Below are positions 16,744 through 24,193 of a DNA stretch of 64,000 nt, one piece after another; position 1 is the first letter of the stretch; each line of letters opens with the position of its first letter. The DNA comes from Nannocystis pusilla (GTDB lineage: Bacteria > Myxococcota_A > Polyangia > Nannocystales > Nannocystaceae). Location of the stretch: assembly GCF_020073745.1 (NCBI RefSeq), contig NZ_JAIRAU010000027.1:142001-206000 (forward strand). The letters are read 5' to 3'. Both the position numbers and the translations under genes were made by a program. Below the pieces are notes generated by a model. That model had not been told where the DNA came from. It searched no databases and was given only the letters and a program-made list of their open reading frames with translations.

Positions 16744-17238
16744 GATGCACCTGTACTTTCGTGGACCCAAAGGTCCCTGCAATCGACGGACACGCCGATA
16801 CCCGGACACGCCCATCCGCGCGGCCGTCCTCGCCGGACGGTCGCGCACCCTGATGATTCGGCTAATCAGCGAACTGTCGCCGATGCCGCTTGGTACGCTC
16901 CTGGCACGCGCGCTGCGGCCGGGGAGGCCGGGGCGTACGAGGAAGCGCAGGGGAGATCGCGGGCGTCGAGCGACATGGGGATACCCAGGGAGGGCAAGCC
17001 TACGCGAGCGGCGGGGCGAAAGTCAATCCACTATTATCGCGCGACCGTCGATTGACCATGGGACGTGACGAGCGCGAACTCGACCTCCGGGCGCGCGAGG
17101 ACGAGGTGTGCAGCGTGTGAATGCCTATCGCCGCGGCGGCGATGCATCGCTCGCGTCGGCAGAGGAGGTCGGCGGGGTGCCGCGGCGGTGTGATGATTCA
17201 CCGGCCGCGACGAGCCGCCGCGCCGTGCGGGCGGCGAA
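16744..17238. other. Intergenic region upstream of the RNA ligase gene
   Basis: No supported gene and no 14-bp array. The first 150 bases are less GC-rich than the surroundings and probably contain the ligase promoter, but no clear -35/-10 pair was found. Confidence 0.45.
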
Positions 17239-18576
17239 TCACAGCAGTTCGACGCAGCCGTCGGGGCCGGGGCGACCGAGGCCGGGCGCGAGGGCGGCGG
17301 CCGACACCGTGGGCACGACGAGCAGGCCGTCGAAGGCGGCGGCGAGCGACTTGTACTGGTCGGTGTAGCGGGCGGCGTCGGCGGGCTCGTACGCGCCCTC
17401 GATCGCGCGAATGGCAGGTTTGCCGCCGAGCGCCCGCGCGAGGTCGGGGCTGTCCAGGAGCTCGGGGACCGACAGCAGCGCGGGGCCGGCGAGGTCGGCG
17501 AACACGGCGTCGAAGCTGCCCGAAGGGGCAGGTGGTAGATCGAGCGGGCACAGGCGCGAATCGCTGCGCTCGAGCAGGGCGCGGCCGCGGACGAACAGGC
17601 CGCCGAGTCCGACGTAGCCGCGGCCGTGCCACTGCCGCAGGTACTCGCCGACCGAGGGCGCGCCGCCGGGGACGTCGGCGGCGGCGCGCCGATTCTCGCC
17701 CCAGAAGAACAGCTTGTTGCCGGCTCCGCCGAGCTGCAGCGCGAGGTCGAGGTTGCGCGCGCGGTGGAATTCGGGGGCGTCGAAGGCCCAGCTCTCGGCC
17801 TGATCGAGCAGCTGGACGGCGGCCTCGGCCTGCATGCGCGCGCGCGCGTAGGCCGAGGCGGAGCTGCGCTCGACGTAGGCGGGGCGCTGCTCGTCGAGCC
17901 GCTTGAGCAGGGCGGTCAGCGCGGGGCCGTCGCCGCCGCGGAGGATCGCGGTGGCCGGCGCGGCGTGATCGGGCTCGACCTGCTCGAGGTAGGCGACGAA
18001 GCCGCGCGCGACCGCGTCGAGCTCGCCGGGGTCGGTGCCGTGCACGCGCAAGATGGTCTTCGGGACAGCCGCGTTGTGGGCCCGCACGGCGGCGATGAAT
18101 TCGCGCAACTCGGCGGTGCGCAGCGCGGGCTCCTCGAGGTCGAGGAGGATGGCGTCGAGCGCGTCGAGGTCGGGCTCGCCGGCGGCGGTGGCCCAGGCGT
18201 CGAGGGCGAAGCCGGACTGGATGCTGACGTCGAGCGCGAGGCCGGTGACGCCGTGATCGCGGACGAGCGCGAGGAAGAGGTCGCGCGCGAGGACCACGAA
18301 CTCGTGGCCGCCGGCGAGCGGACGTCCGAGGCCGATGACGCGGGCCTCGGTGAAGCGGGCGGCGAACGGAGCGAGCACAGCCGTCGTCACCGGCGCTCCG
18401 GGCTGCACGGCGCCGCGTCTGGCGAGCGCGTCGAGCTCGACGCGAGCGTCGGCGCGGAGGCTGCGAGCTCCGGCGCAGCCGGAGATCATCGTGAGGGCGA
18501 GGGCGGAGACAGCGAGGGAGATCCAGCGCACTGATCCAGAAGATAGCACGGCCCCGTGGTTGACGGGCCGCAGCAA
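17239..18576 (-). CDS. Erythromycin-esterase-like lipoprotein lacking the catalytic residues
   Basis: 445 residues. A signal peptide with lipobox (LTMISGCAG) is followed by a globular domain laid out like the erythromycin esterase/EreA superfamily: HEFVVLARDLFLALVRDHGV, LREFIAAVRAHNA and late helices such as AYARARMQAEAAVQLLDQAE. The family's usual GEATHG is GRPLAGG here, the LE after the second strand is LD (GLALDVS), and the late His-containing motif is FFWGENRRA. All three sites normally linked to hydrolysis are changed, so it may be a binding protein or have different chemistry. It is divergent from the next gene with only about 20 bases between 5' ends. A GTG near the signal peptide is an alternative start. 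Confidence 0.68.
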   Translation of the reverse strand: MLRPVNHGAVLSSGSVRWISLAVSALALTMISGCAGARSLRADARVELDALARRGAVQPGAPVTTAVLAPFAARFTEARVIGLGRPLAGGHEFVVLARDLFLALVRDHGVTGLALDVSIQSGFALDAWATAAGEPDLDALDAILLDLEEPALRTAELREFIAAVRAHNAAVPKTILRVHGTDPGELDAVARGFVAYLEQVEPDHAAPATAILRGGDGPALTALLKRLDEQRPAYVERSSASAYARARMQAEAAVQLLDQAESWAFDAPEFHRARNLDLALQLGGAGNKLFFWGENRRAAADVPGGAPSVGEYLRQWHGRGYVGLGGLFVRGRALLERSDSRLCPLDLPPAPSGSFDAVFADLAGPALLSVPELLDSPDLARALGGKPAIRAIEGAYEPADAARYTDQYKSLAAAFDGLLVVPTVSAAALAPGLGRPGPDGCVELL

Positions 18577-18596
18577 CCGTGGTCCAGTCCCCCGCG

Positions 18597-19604
18597 ATGC
18601 GACTCATGCGATTGGTGATTCTTGCGAGCTTGACCCTGGCGTTCGTGGCCGAGAGCGAGGCGAAGGCCTGCTCGTGCATGCTACAGGTGTTCGGCGGCGG
18701 CCGCCTCTACGTCGGCGCGAACGGGGCGCTGCCGGCCGACGCGACCGGGTTCCCGTGGACCGGGCCCGAGCCGCTGGCCGGCTCGAAGGGCCGCGTGACG
18801 GTGGTGCGCGTGGACGGCAAGAAGAAGGTGCCGGTGAAGCACACGATCGAGGCCAAGGGTCCGCTCGAGATCATCATGCCGGCGGCGAAGTTCAAGCCGG
18901 GTCAGGTCTACGAGGTGACGGTGCGCGAGAGCGAGGCCGCGGCCAAGCAGCGCAAGGAGCTCGGGGCCGACGCGCCGGCCGACCTGCCGCCGGCCGAGGT
19001 GACGACGACGGTGACGATCGGCGCCGAGCCGCTGAAGCTGGCGGAGGCGACGCTGCAGGCCGGCGCGCCGGAGCAGAGGGGCGTGACGGTGGCGCACGGC
19101 GCCAGCTGCGAGGCGGAGATCCGCGCGTCGGCGGCGGCGATCAAGGTCGAGCTGCCGCCCGAGGCGGAGCCGCTGCGCGACTACCTGGTCTATGAGACAC
19201 GCGTCGACGGCCAGCCGTGGACGCAGCTCAAGAACCTGTGCGCGCCGATCGAGCCGGGCCGCACGTGGGCCGGCGCGGCCGGCGAGGACGTGGTGTTCGC
19301 CACCTGCGAGCAGGGCGAGTCGGCCGGCGGACACCCGCAGCCGGGCAAGCACAAGGTCGAGGTCGAGGTGGCGTCGCCGGACCGCGCGGTGGTGATCACG
19401 ACGCCGGCGGTCGAGCTCGAGTTCGCCTGCGCTGCCCCCGAGCCGCCGCCCAGCGAGGAGCCGCTGCCGTCCCTGCCGCCGCCGCCCAGCGAGGAGCCGC
19501 CGCCGGTCGCCAAGAAGGGCTGCTCGGTGGGTGACCCCGGGTTCGCCGGGGTGCTCGGCCTGGCCGGTCTGCTGGCCTGGCGCCGCCGCCGGCGCGCGAG
19601 CTGA
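18597..19604 (+). CDS. Secreted MYXO-CTERM protein, tandem paralogue A
   Basis: 335 residues from ATG at 18597 (MRLMRLVILASL). The signal peptide ends at SEAKACSC, so a Cys pair starts the mature protein. Two or three beta-rich domains follow (FKPGQVYEVTVRE, PLRDYLVYETRVDGQPW). A proline/glutamate linker (EPPPSEEPLPSLPPPPSEE) precedes the tail KKGCSVGDPG, a hydrophobic stretch and RRRRRAS. This is a MYXO-CTERM-type surface-sorting signal. It is clearly homologous along its length to the next gene. An in-frame ATG at 18579 would add six residues and is less likely. Function unknown; the Ig-like folds suggest surface adhesion or structure. Confidence 0.82.
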   Translation: MRLMRLVILASLTLAFVAESEAKACSCMLQVFGGGRLYVGANGALPADATGFPWTGPEPLAGSKGRVTVVRVDGKKKVPVKHTIEAKGPLEIIMPAAKFKPGQVYEVTVRESEAAAKQRKELGADAPADLPPAEVTTTVTIGAEPLKLAEATLQAGAPEQRGVTVAHGASCEAEIRASAAAIKVELPPEAEPLRDYLVYETRVDGQPWTQLKNLCAPIEPGRTWAGAAGEDVVFATCEQGESAGGHPQPGKHKVEVEVASPDRAVVITTPAVELEFACAAPEPPPSEEPLPSLPPPPSEEPPPVAKKGCSVGDPGFAGVLGLAGLLAWRRRRRAS

Positions 19605-19655
19605 CCCTCCGGACATGACGTTCCGGGCATGTTCCGAAGGGCATGCCCGGGCGCC
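19600..19655. repeat. 14-bp tandem array between two paralogous genes (4 units)
   Basis: Units start at 19600 (GCTG), 19614 (CATG), 19628 (CATG) and 19642 (CATG), all 14 bp apart. A further CATG lies out of phase at 19676. The array covers the stop codon of paralogue A and the start of the intergenic gap. Confidence 0.85.
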
Positions 19656-19729
19656 CGGTCTGGTGGGGTCGGGGACATGCCCGTGTGTTCGTGGTTGACG
19701 CGCCCGGGAGGTCGTGCTGCCATCGCGGG

Positions 19730-20791
19730 GTGCGTGCGGCGTGGATGGTGATCGTGGCGAGCGCGGCGCTGGCGGTGATCGGCGAACGCGAGGCGCAGGC
19801 GTGCTCGTGTGCGGGGACGCGGCTCGGTACGGGCCGGCTGTACCTCGGGGCGGACGGGAGGCTCCCGCCGGAGGCGCGCGGGTTCGCGTGGACGGGCGCC
19901 GAGCCGCTCGCGGGCTCGACCGATCGGGTGACCGTGGTGCGGGTCGAGAAGCAGCGCAAGGTGCCGGTGAAGCACTCGATCGCCGGCGGTGAGGGCGGCA
20001 TCGAGTGGATCGTCCCGGCGGGGAAATTCAAGCCGGGGCAGGTGTACGAGGTGACGGTCCGCGAGGGACCGCTGGCGACCGAGAAGCGCAAGGTGATCAA
20101 GGCAGCGGACCTGCCGCCGTCGGAGACGACGACGGCGGTCACGATCGCAGCGGCGCCGCTGAAGCTGACGCAGGCGACCTTGCAGGCGGGAGCGCCCGCC
20201 GAGCAGGAGCTGTCGATCGCGGCGCCTGGCATCTGCGCGGAGGGGGTGGGGGCGACCGGGGTGGCGCTGCGGGTCGAAATTCCGCCCGAGGTAGAGCCGC
20301 TGCGCGACCACCTGGTCTTTGCGACCCGCGTGGACGGACAGCCGTGGGCGCCGCGGCACGACAACTGCGAGCAGATCGATCCGGGGCGCGCGTGGACCGG
20401 GGGCGCCGGCACCGATCTGGTGTTCACGGTGTGCCAGCGCAGCCCCGAGGCGGAGAAGATCGTGACGAGCCAGGGCGGGTCGGTCGGCGGGCTGGCGCCG
20501 GGGCTGCATCGCGTGGAGATCGAGGTGGCGACGCCCGATCGCAAGCAGGTGATCACGACGGCGGCGATCGACGTGATGCTGGCGTGCGCGGCGAGCCCGG
20601 CGGAGCCTGTCGCGGAAACCGAGGCGCCCGCGAGCGAGCCACCTGCGAGCGAGACGCCCGCGCCGGCGCAGCCGCAGGAGCCGCCGCCGGTGGCCCAGCG
20701 CGGCTGTGCGGTCGGCGAGCCCGGGTCCGCGTGGGTGATCGGCGCGTGCTTGCGGTGGCGACGGCGGCGACGCGCGAGTGGATGTCGCTGA
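19730..20791 (+). CDS. Secreted MYXO-CTERM protein, tandem paralogue B
   Basis: 353 residues from GTG at 19730, chosen because it gives an Arg-containing n-region before the hydrophobic core (MVIVASAALAVIG). The alternative is ATG at 19745. The signal peptide ends GEREAQACSC, matching paralogue A. The body aligns throughout, for example FKPGQVYEVTVREG and PLRDHLVFATRVDGQPW. The linker is Pro/Ala/Glu-rich and the tail is QRGCAVGEPG, a short hydrophobic piece and RRRRRASGCR. The last three residues (GCR) replace the paralogue's stop: the 14-bp repeat at 20781 overlaps the end and supplies a new stop. Probably surface-exposed; function unknown. Confidence 0.8.
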   Translation: MRAAWMVIVASAALAVIGEREAQACSCAGTRLGTGRLYLGADGRLPPEARGFAWTGAEPLAGSTDRVTVVRVEKQRKVPVKHSIAGGEGGIEWIVPAGKFKPGQVYEVTVREGPLATEKRKVIKAADLPPSETTTAVTIAAAPLKLTQATLQAGAPAEQELSIAAPGICAEGVGATGVALRVEIPPEVEPLRDHLVFATRVDGQPWAPRHDNCEQIDPGRAWTGGAGTDLVFTVCQRSPEAEKIVTSQGGSVGGLAPGLHRVEIEVATPDRKQVITTAAIDVMLACAASPAEPVAETEAPASEPPASETPAPAQPQEPPPVAQRGCAVGEPGSAWVIGACLRWRRRRRASGCR

Positions 20792-20812
20792 GGACATGGC
20801 GAAAGGGACATC
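20781..20812. repeat. 14-bp repeat overlapping a stop codon
   Basis: Units start at 20781 (GATG), 20795 (CATG) and 20809 (CATC). The array begins inside the last codons of paralogue B and provides its TGA stop. Confidence 0.8.
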
Positions 20813-20963
20813 CATCCTCGCGCCTTGCCGGCCGGTCGAAGCCCGGCGCGCGGCCGCAGGTCGCCTGTTGCCTTGAATTCCTGATAGGAGGGGCCGGCCG
20901 TCCTCGGCCCGCTGTTCGAATGCGAGTCCTACGCGGACGAGTGCACCATCGTCGGGCCGCTGA

Positions 20964-21009
20964 TATGTTTGTAGAGACATGTTTACTTGAACATGTCTAA
21001 AGGTGATGG
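20964..21009. repeat. 14-bp repeat array, AT-rich variant (3 units)
   Basis: Units start at 20964 (TATG), 20978 (CATG) and 20992 (CATG). The spacer bases are more AT-rich than elsewhere. It lies in the 365-base gap between paralogue B and the membrane-protein gene, which otherwise shows no supported gene. Confidence 0.8.
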
Positions 21010-21156
21010 CTCCGATTCGCGCGAGGGAGTGGGCCGGCGGGACCTGTCCTGCAAACGGCGAGGAGGCGAGCGGCGGGCGCGGGCGTGCGGCGCGAGTTTG
21101 CGCATCGCGGTCCGGCATGACAGCGCGCGACGGAGCCGGTATCGTCGCGGGGCGCC

Positions 21157-21870
21157 ATGATCGGGCCGAGCTTCCTCCTCGCTGTCGCGCTCGCCTCGCC
21201 GGCCGAGGCGCCCGCGGACTCCGGCGAGGGCGCGGGCGCGGTGGTGCCGGCCCCGGCGGCGACGGCCGACGTGACCGGGGCGGACGGGGCGATCGCGCGG
21301 CCGCCGGCGACGTCGCCGGCGACGCGGGCGAAGACGGGACGCGGGCTGCTGATCGCGGGCGGTGTGCTCACGGGGCTCGGCGTGGTCGGGCGGATCGGGC
21401 TCGAGGTGTACTGGTCGACCGCGGCGCAGATCGTGCCGACCGATCCGTTCGCGCGCTGGAGCACGGCCAACCTGGTGTTCGTGACCAACTGGAACAACCT
21501 GATGTTCTTCGGGCCAGGTCTCGGCCTGCTGACGGCGGGGGCCTACCGGCGCGGCGGCCACGAGGCGCGGCTCGGGAAGGTGCGCGACGCGAAGCGCATG
21601 CGCCTGGTCGGGATCGGGCTGTTGTCCGGCGGGCTCGGGCTGTGGGCGCTGTCGCGGGCGCTGTTCCTGCCGATCGCCGAGGCGTGCCCGAGCAATCGCT
21701 GCGCCTACACGACGCTCGAGACGACGTTCTGGATCGGGACCGGGGCGATCTTCGCCGGTGCGGCGCACCTGGCCTACGGGACAGGTTGTTCGAAGGCCGC
21801 GGCGAAGGTCAGCGTGGCGCCGAGCCTGGGCCCGGGCTTCGCGGGGCTGGGGCTGGCCGGAAGGTTCTGA
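21157..21870 (+). CDS. Multi-helix membrane protein, unknown function
   Basis: 237 residues. The N-terminal hydrophobic stretch (FLLAVALASPAEAPA) looks like a cleavable signal. A Pro/Ala-rich segment leads to four to five hydrophobic helices (LLIAGGVLTGLGVVGRIGL, LMFFGPGLGLLTAGAY, LVGIGLLSGGLGLWALSRAL, FWIGTGAIFAGAAHLAY). The C-terminus (VAPSLGPGFAGLGLAGRF) resembles a final beta strand ending in Phe, often seen in outer-membrane or periplasmic proteins of this group. The family is not recognised. It ends 12 bases before the next gene and so is probably co-transcribed with it. Confidence 0.72.
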   Translation: MIGPSFLLAVALASPAEAPADSGEGAGAVVPAPAATADVTGADGAIARPPATSPATRAKTGRGLLIAGGVLTGLGVVGRIGLEVYWSTAAQIVPTDPFARWSTANLVFVTNWNNLMFFGPGLGLLTAGAYRRGGHEARLGKVRDAKRMRLVGIGLLSGGLGLWALSRALFLPIAEACPSNRCAYTTLETTFWIGTGAIFAGAAHLAYGTGCSKAAAKVSVAPSLGPGFAGLGLAGRF

Positions 21871-21882
21871 CGGGAGGACACG

Positions 21883-23169
21883 ATGCACGCGCACCGCCTC
21901 ACGATCGCCGCCCTGTTGACGCTCGCGCCGGCCTGCGCCGACGACGAGATCCCGAACGACCTCGGCAGCCGGCCCGAGGACGACGTGCTGCTGATCGACA
22001 GCCCGATCCTGCAGCACCTGGCGGCGGCGCTGGAAGACGGCGACACGCTGCGCGCGAGCGACCTGTTCTTCGCCGAGCGGCTGCGCTTCACGACGGCGCC
22101 CGATCCGTCGGAGCTGCTGGCGGCGCAGGCGAGCGAGCACGCCGCGTTGCCGCCGCTGGCCGAGCCGACGACGCTGAAGGTGCTGACGTACAACACCGGG
22201 CTGCTGAGCCGCTGGTACCCGTTCACGCACGTGGGCGTGCCGAAGTACCGCGAGCGGCGGGCCGAGACGGCGGCGCGGCTGCTCGGCGACGGCTGGGACG
22301 TGCTGTTCCTGCAAGAGGTGTGGGAGTTGGTCGACGTCGAGCGCTTCGCGGCGGAGGCGAAGGCGCAGGGCTACGCGATCTACGCCGGCAGCGAGGAGAA
22401 GCACGCGCAGCACGGGGTGGTCCTGCTTGTGCGCGAGGCGCTGATCGCCGAGGCGGCGCAGGAGTTCGTGGAGGAGCAGTACGAGGCGCAGCGGGAGATC
22501 GAGCTGTTCCCCGGGCCGGGGATCAAGCGCGGCCTCCTCGGCTGGAGCTTCACGCACGCGGCGACGGGGCGGCGGATCCACCTCTATGCGACGCACTTCA
22601 CGGCGTTCCCCGAATTATGGCAGGAGCGCGACGTGCAGGCGCGGGTGCTCGGCGGGCGCGCGCGCAGCCACGCGGACGAGGACGTGGTGCTGGTCGGCGG
22701 CGACCTCAACGCGGGGCCGTATTACCCCGAGGACAGCTTCGGCAGCGACGGCGAGGCGACGCTGTCGGGGTGGTGGCACAACGCGATGATGTACCCGCTG
22801 TTGCTGCACTACGGCGGGCTGTACGACAGCCACAGCGCGCTGGCGCCGGCGCAGGACGTGGCCCGCATGCAGCAGTTGTCGCTGCCGTTCGAGTTCGGGC
22901 CGTACAAGAAGGATCCGCTGGCCGGTCGCTGCGCGGAGATCCCGGTCGACACGTTCACGGGGACCGACTGCAATTCGCTGTACTTCGGGCAGTACGGGGC
23001 GACCGAGTACCCCGCGCGGCTCGATTACATCTTCGTCCGCGACGTCGGGCAGCACGTCCGCGTGGTCTCCAGCGCGCTCGAGTACACCGAACCGCTCGAC
23101 TTCGGCGCGGCCGGTCGCTTCGAGCTGTCCGATCATTACGGGCAGTCGGCGACCCTGCAGATCGAGTGA
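21883..23169 (+). CDS. Endonuclease/exonuclease/phosphatase-fold lipoprotein (sphingomyelinase-like)
   Basis: 428 residues. A short signal peptide has the lipobox-like end LAPACADD. The EEP catalytic set is complete: LTYNTG (Asn), FLQEVWE (Glu, metal), YATHFTAF (His), GGDLNAG (Asp/Asn), RLDYIFVRD (Asp) and ELSDHYGQ (final His). The fold covers secreted nucleases, sphingomyelinases and inositol phosphatases. The export signal and the wide loops between GGDLN and RLDYIF (about 90 residues) lean toward a phospholipase or sphingomyelinase-like enzyme, but the substrate is not decided. It is preceded by GGGAGGA at good distance. Confidence 0.88.
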   Translation: MHAHRLTIAALLTLAPACADDEIPNDLGSRPEDDVLLIDSPILQHLAAALEDGDTLRASDLFFAERLRFTTAPDPSELLAAQASEHAALPPLAEPTTLKVLTYNTGLLSRWYPFTHVGVPKYRERRAETAARLLGDGWDVLFLQEVWELVDVERFAAEAKAQGYAIYAGSEEKHAQHGVVLLVREALIAEAAQEFVEEQYEAQREIELFPGPGIKRGLLGWSFTHAATGRRIHLYATHFTAFPELWQERDVQARVLGGRARSHADEDVVLVGGDLNAGPYYPEDSFGSDGEATLSGWWHNAMMYPLLLHYGGLYDSHSALAPAQDVARMQQLSLPFEFGPYKKDPLAGRCAEIPVDTFTGTDCNSLYFGQYGATEYPARLDYIFVRDVGQHVRVVSSALEYTEPLDFGAAGRFELSDHYGQSATLQIE

Positions 23170-23205
23170 AATAGCGCGGCGTTCGCGGTGGTTCTCGCCC
23201 CGCGC

Positions 23206-24084
23206 ATGCGACTCGCCGGCACGATCTCGGAGCAGCGCCAGGCCCGGCGCTTCGCGGACTACCTGCTGACGCAGGGGATCGCGGCGCGGCTGGGCCCGTC
23301 GCGCGAGGGCTGGACGGTGTGGGTGATCGAGGAGGACGCGCTGCCGTGGGCGCGCGACGAGCTGGCGTCGTTCCGCCGCGAGCCGGGCGCGGCCCGCTTC
23401 GCGGTGTCGCGCGAGGCGGAGCGGATCCGCGCCGAGAGCCGGGCGGCGGCTTCGCGGCGCGGGGCGGTGGCCGCCGCGCTCCCGCCGGCGCCGAGGGCGG
23501 CGATGCCGTGGTCGCTGAGCTCGCCGACGCCGCTGACGTGGGCGCTGCTGGTGCTCTGTGGGGTGGTGGCGCTGATGACCCGGGTCGGCGATCCGGACGC
23601 GCCGCTGCTGGCGCGGCTCGTGATCGCGGAGGCGGGCGAGGCGGGGTCGTTCGCGTCGGCGCTGCGCGAGCCGTGGCGCTGGGTCACGCCGGTGCTGCTG
23701 CATTCGGGGCCGCTGCACCTGCTGTTCGTGGCGGTCGCCTGGCCCGAGTCGGCGCGGCGGGTCGAGGCGCGCGCCGGCACCGCCGCGCTGGCGGCGATGG
23801 TCCTCGGCGTCGGTATCTTCGGCAATGTCGTGCAGAACATGTTCGATGGGCCAGCATACGTCGGGCTGTCGACGCCGGCGTTCGGGCTGCTCGGCTTCGC
23901 CGCGGGCGAGGGCGGGCGCGGGGCGAGGGAGGCGGAGGTGGTGCTGGCGGCGGCGTGGCTCGGCGCCTGTCTCTTGGGACTGGTCGGCCCGGTCGGCGGC
24001 GCAGCCCACGTCGCCGCGCTGGCGGCCGGGCTGGGGGTCGGCGCGGCGACGCGGCGGCTGCGGGGGCGGCGTCGCGTGGCCTGA
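23206..24084 (+). CDS. Rhomboid family intramembrane serine protease (GlpG-like)
   Basis: 292 residues. The N-terminal soluble domain (ISEQRQARRFADYLLTQGIA) resembles the cytoplasmic domain of GlpG. The membrane core has WRWVTPVLLHSGPLHLLF, the usual L1 region. The serine motif is YVGLSTPAFGLLGF, where the family has GxSG, so the Gly after the catalytic Ser is Thr. The catalytic His is in AAHVAALAAG. Both dyad residues are thus present. It would cleave transmembrane substrates in the inner membrane. A GTG at 23188 is an alternative start. A degenerate 14-bp repeat pair lies near 23966. Confidence 0.85.
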   Translation: MRLAGTISEQRQARRFADYLLTQGIAARLGPSREGWTVWVIEEDALPWARDELASFRREPGAARFAVSREAERIRAESRAAASRRGAVAAALPPAPRAAMPWSLSSPTPLTWALLVLCGVVALMTRVGDPDAPLLARLVIAEAGEAGSFASALREPWRWVTPVLLHSGPLHLLFVAVAWPESARRVEARAGTAALAAMVLGVGIFGNVVQNMFDGPAYVGLSTPAFGLLGFAAGEGGRGAREAEVVLAAAWLGACLLGLVGPVGGAAHVAALAAGLGVGAATRRLRGRRRVA

Positions 24085-24193
24085 ACACGCACCGCCGAGC
24101 TCGCGCTGCGAATGGCGACAGGGCCGGTCCTGCCGCGGACCTGGCGAGAATTCGCTGGCGAGGGGGCGGCCCAGGACCTATTGTCCGGTCGCA

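Noticed and set aside
16848..16870. Short inverted repeat CTGAT/ATCAG upstream of the RNA ligase gene
   Set aside because: Five-base arms with a ten-base loop are expected by chance.
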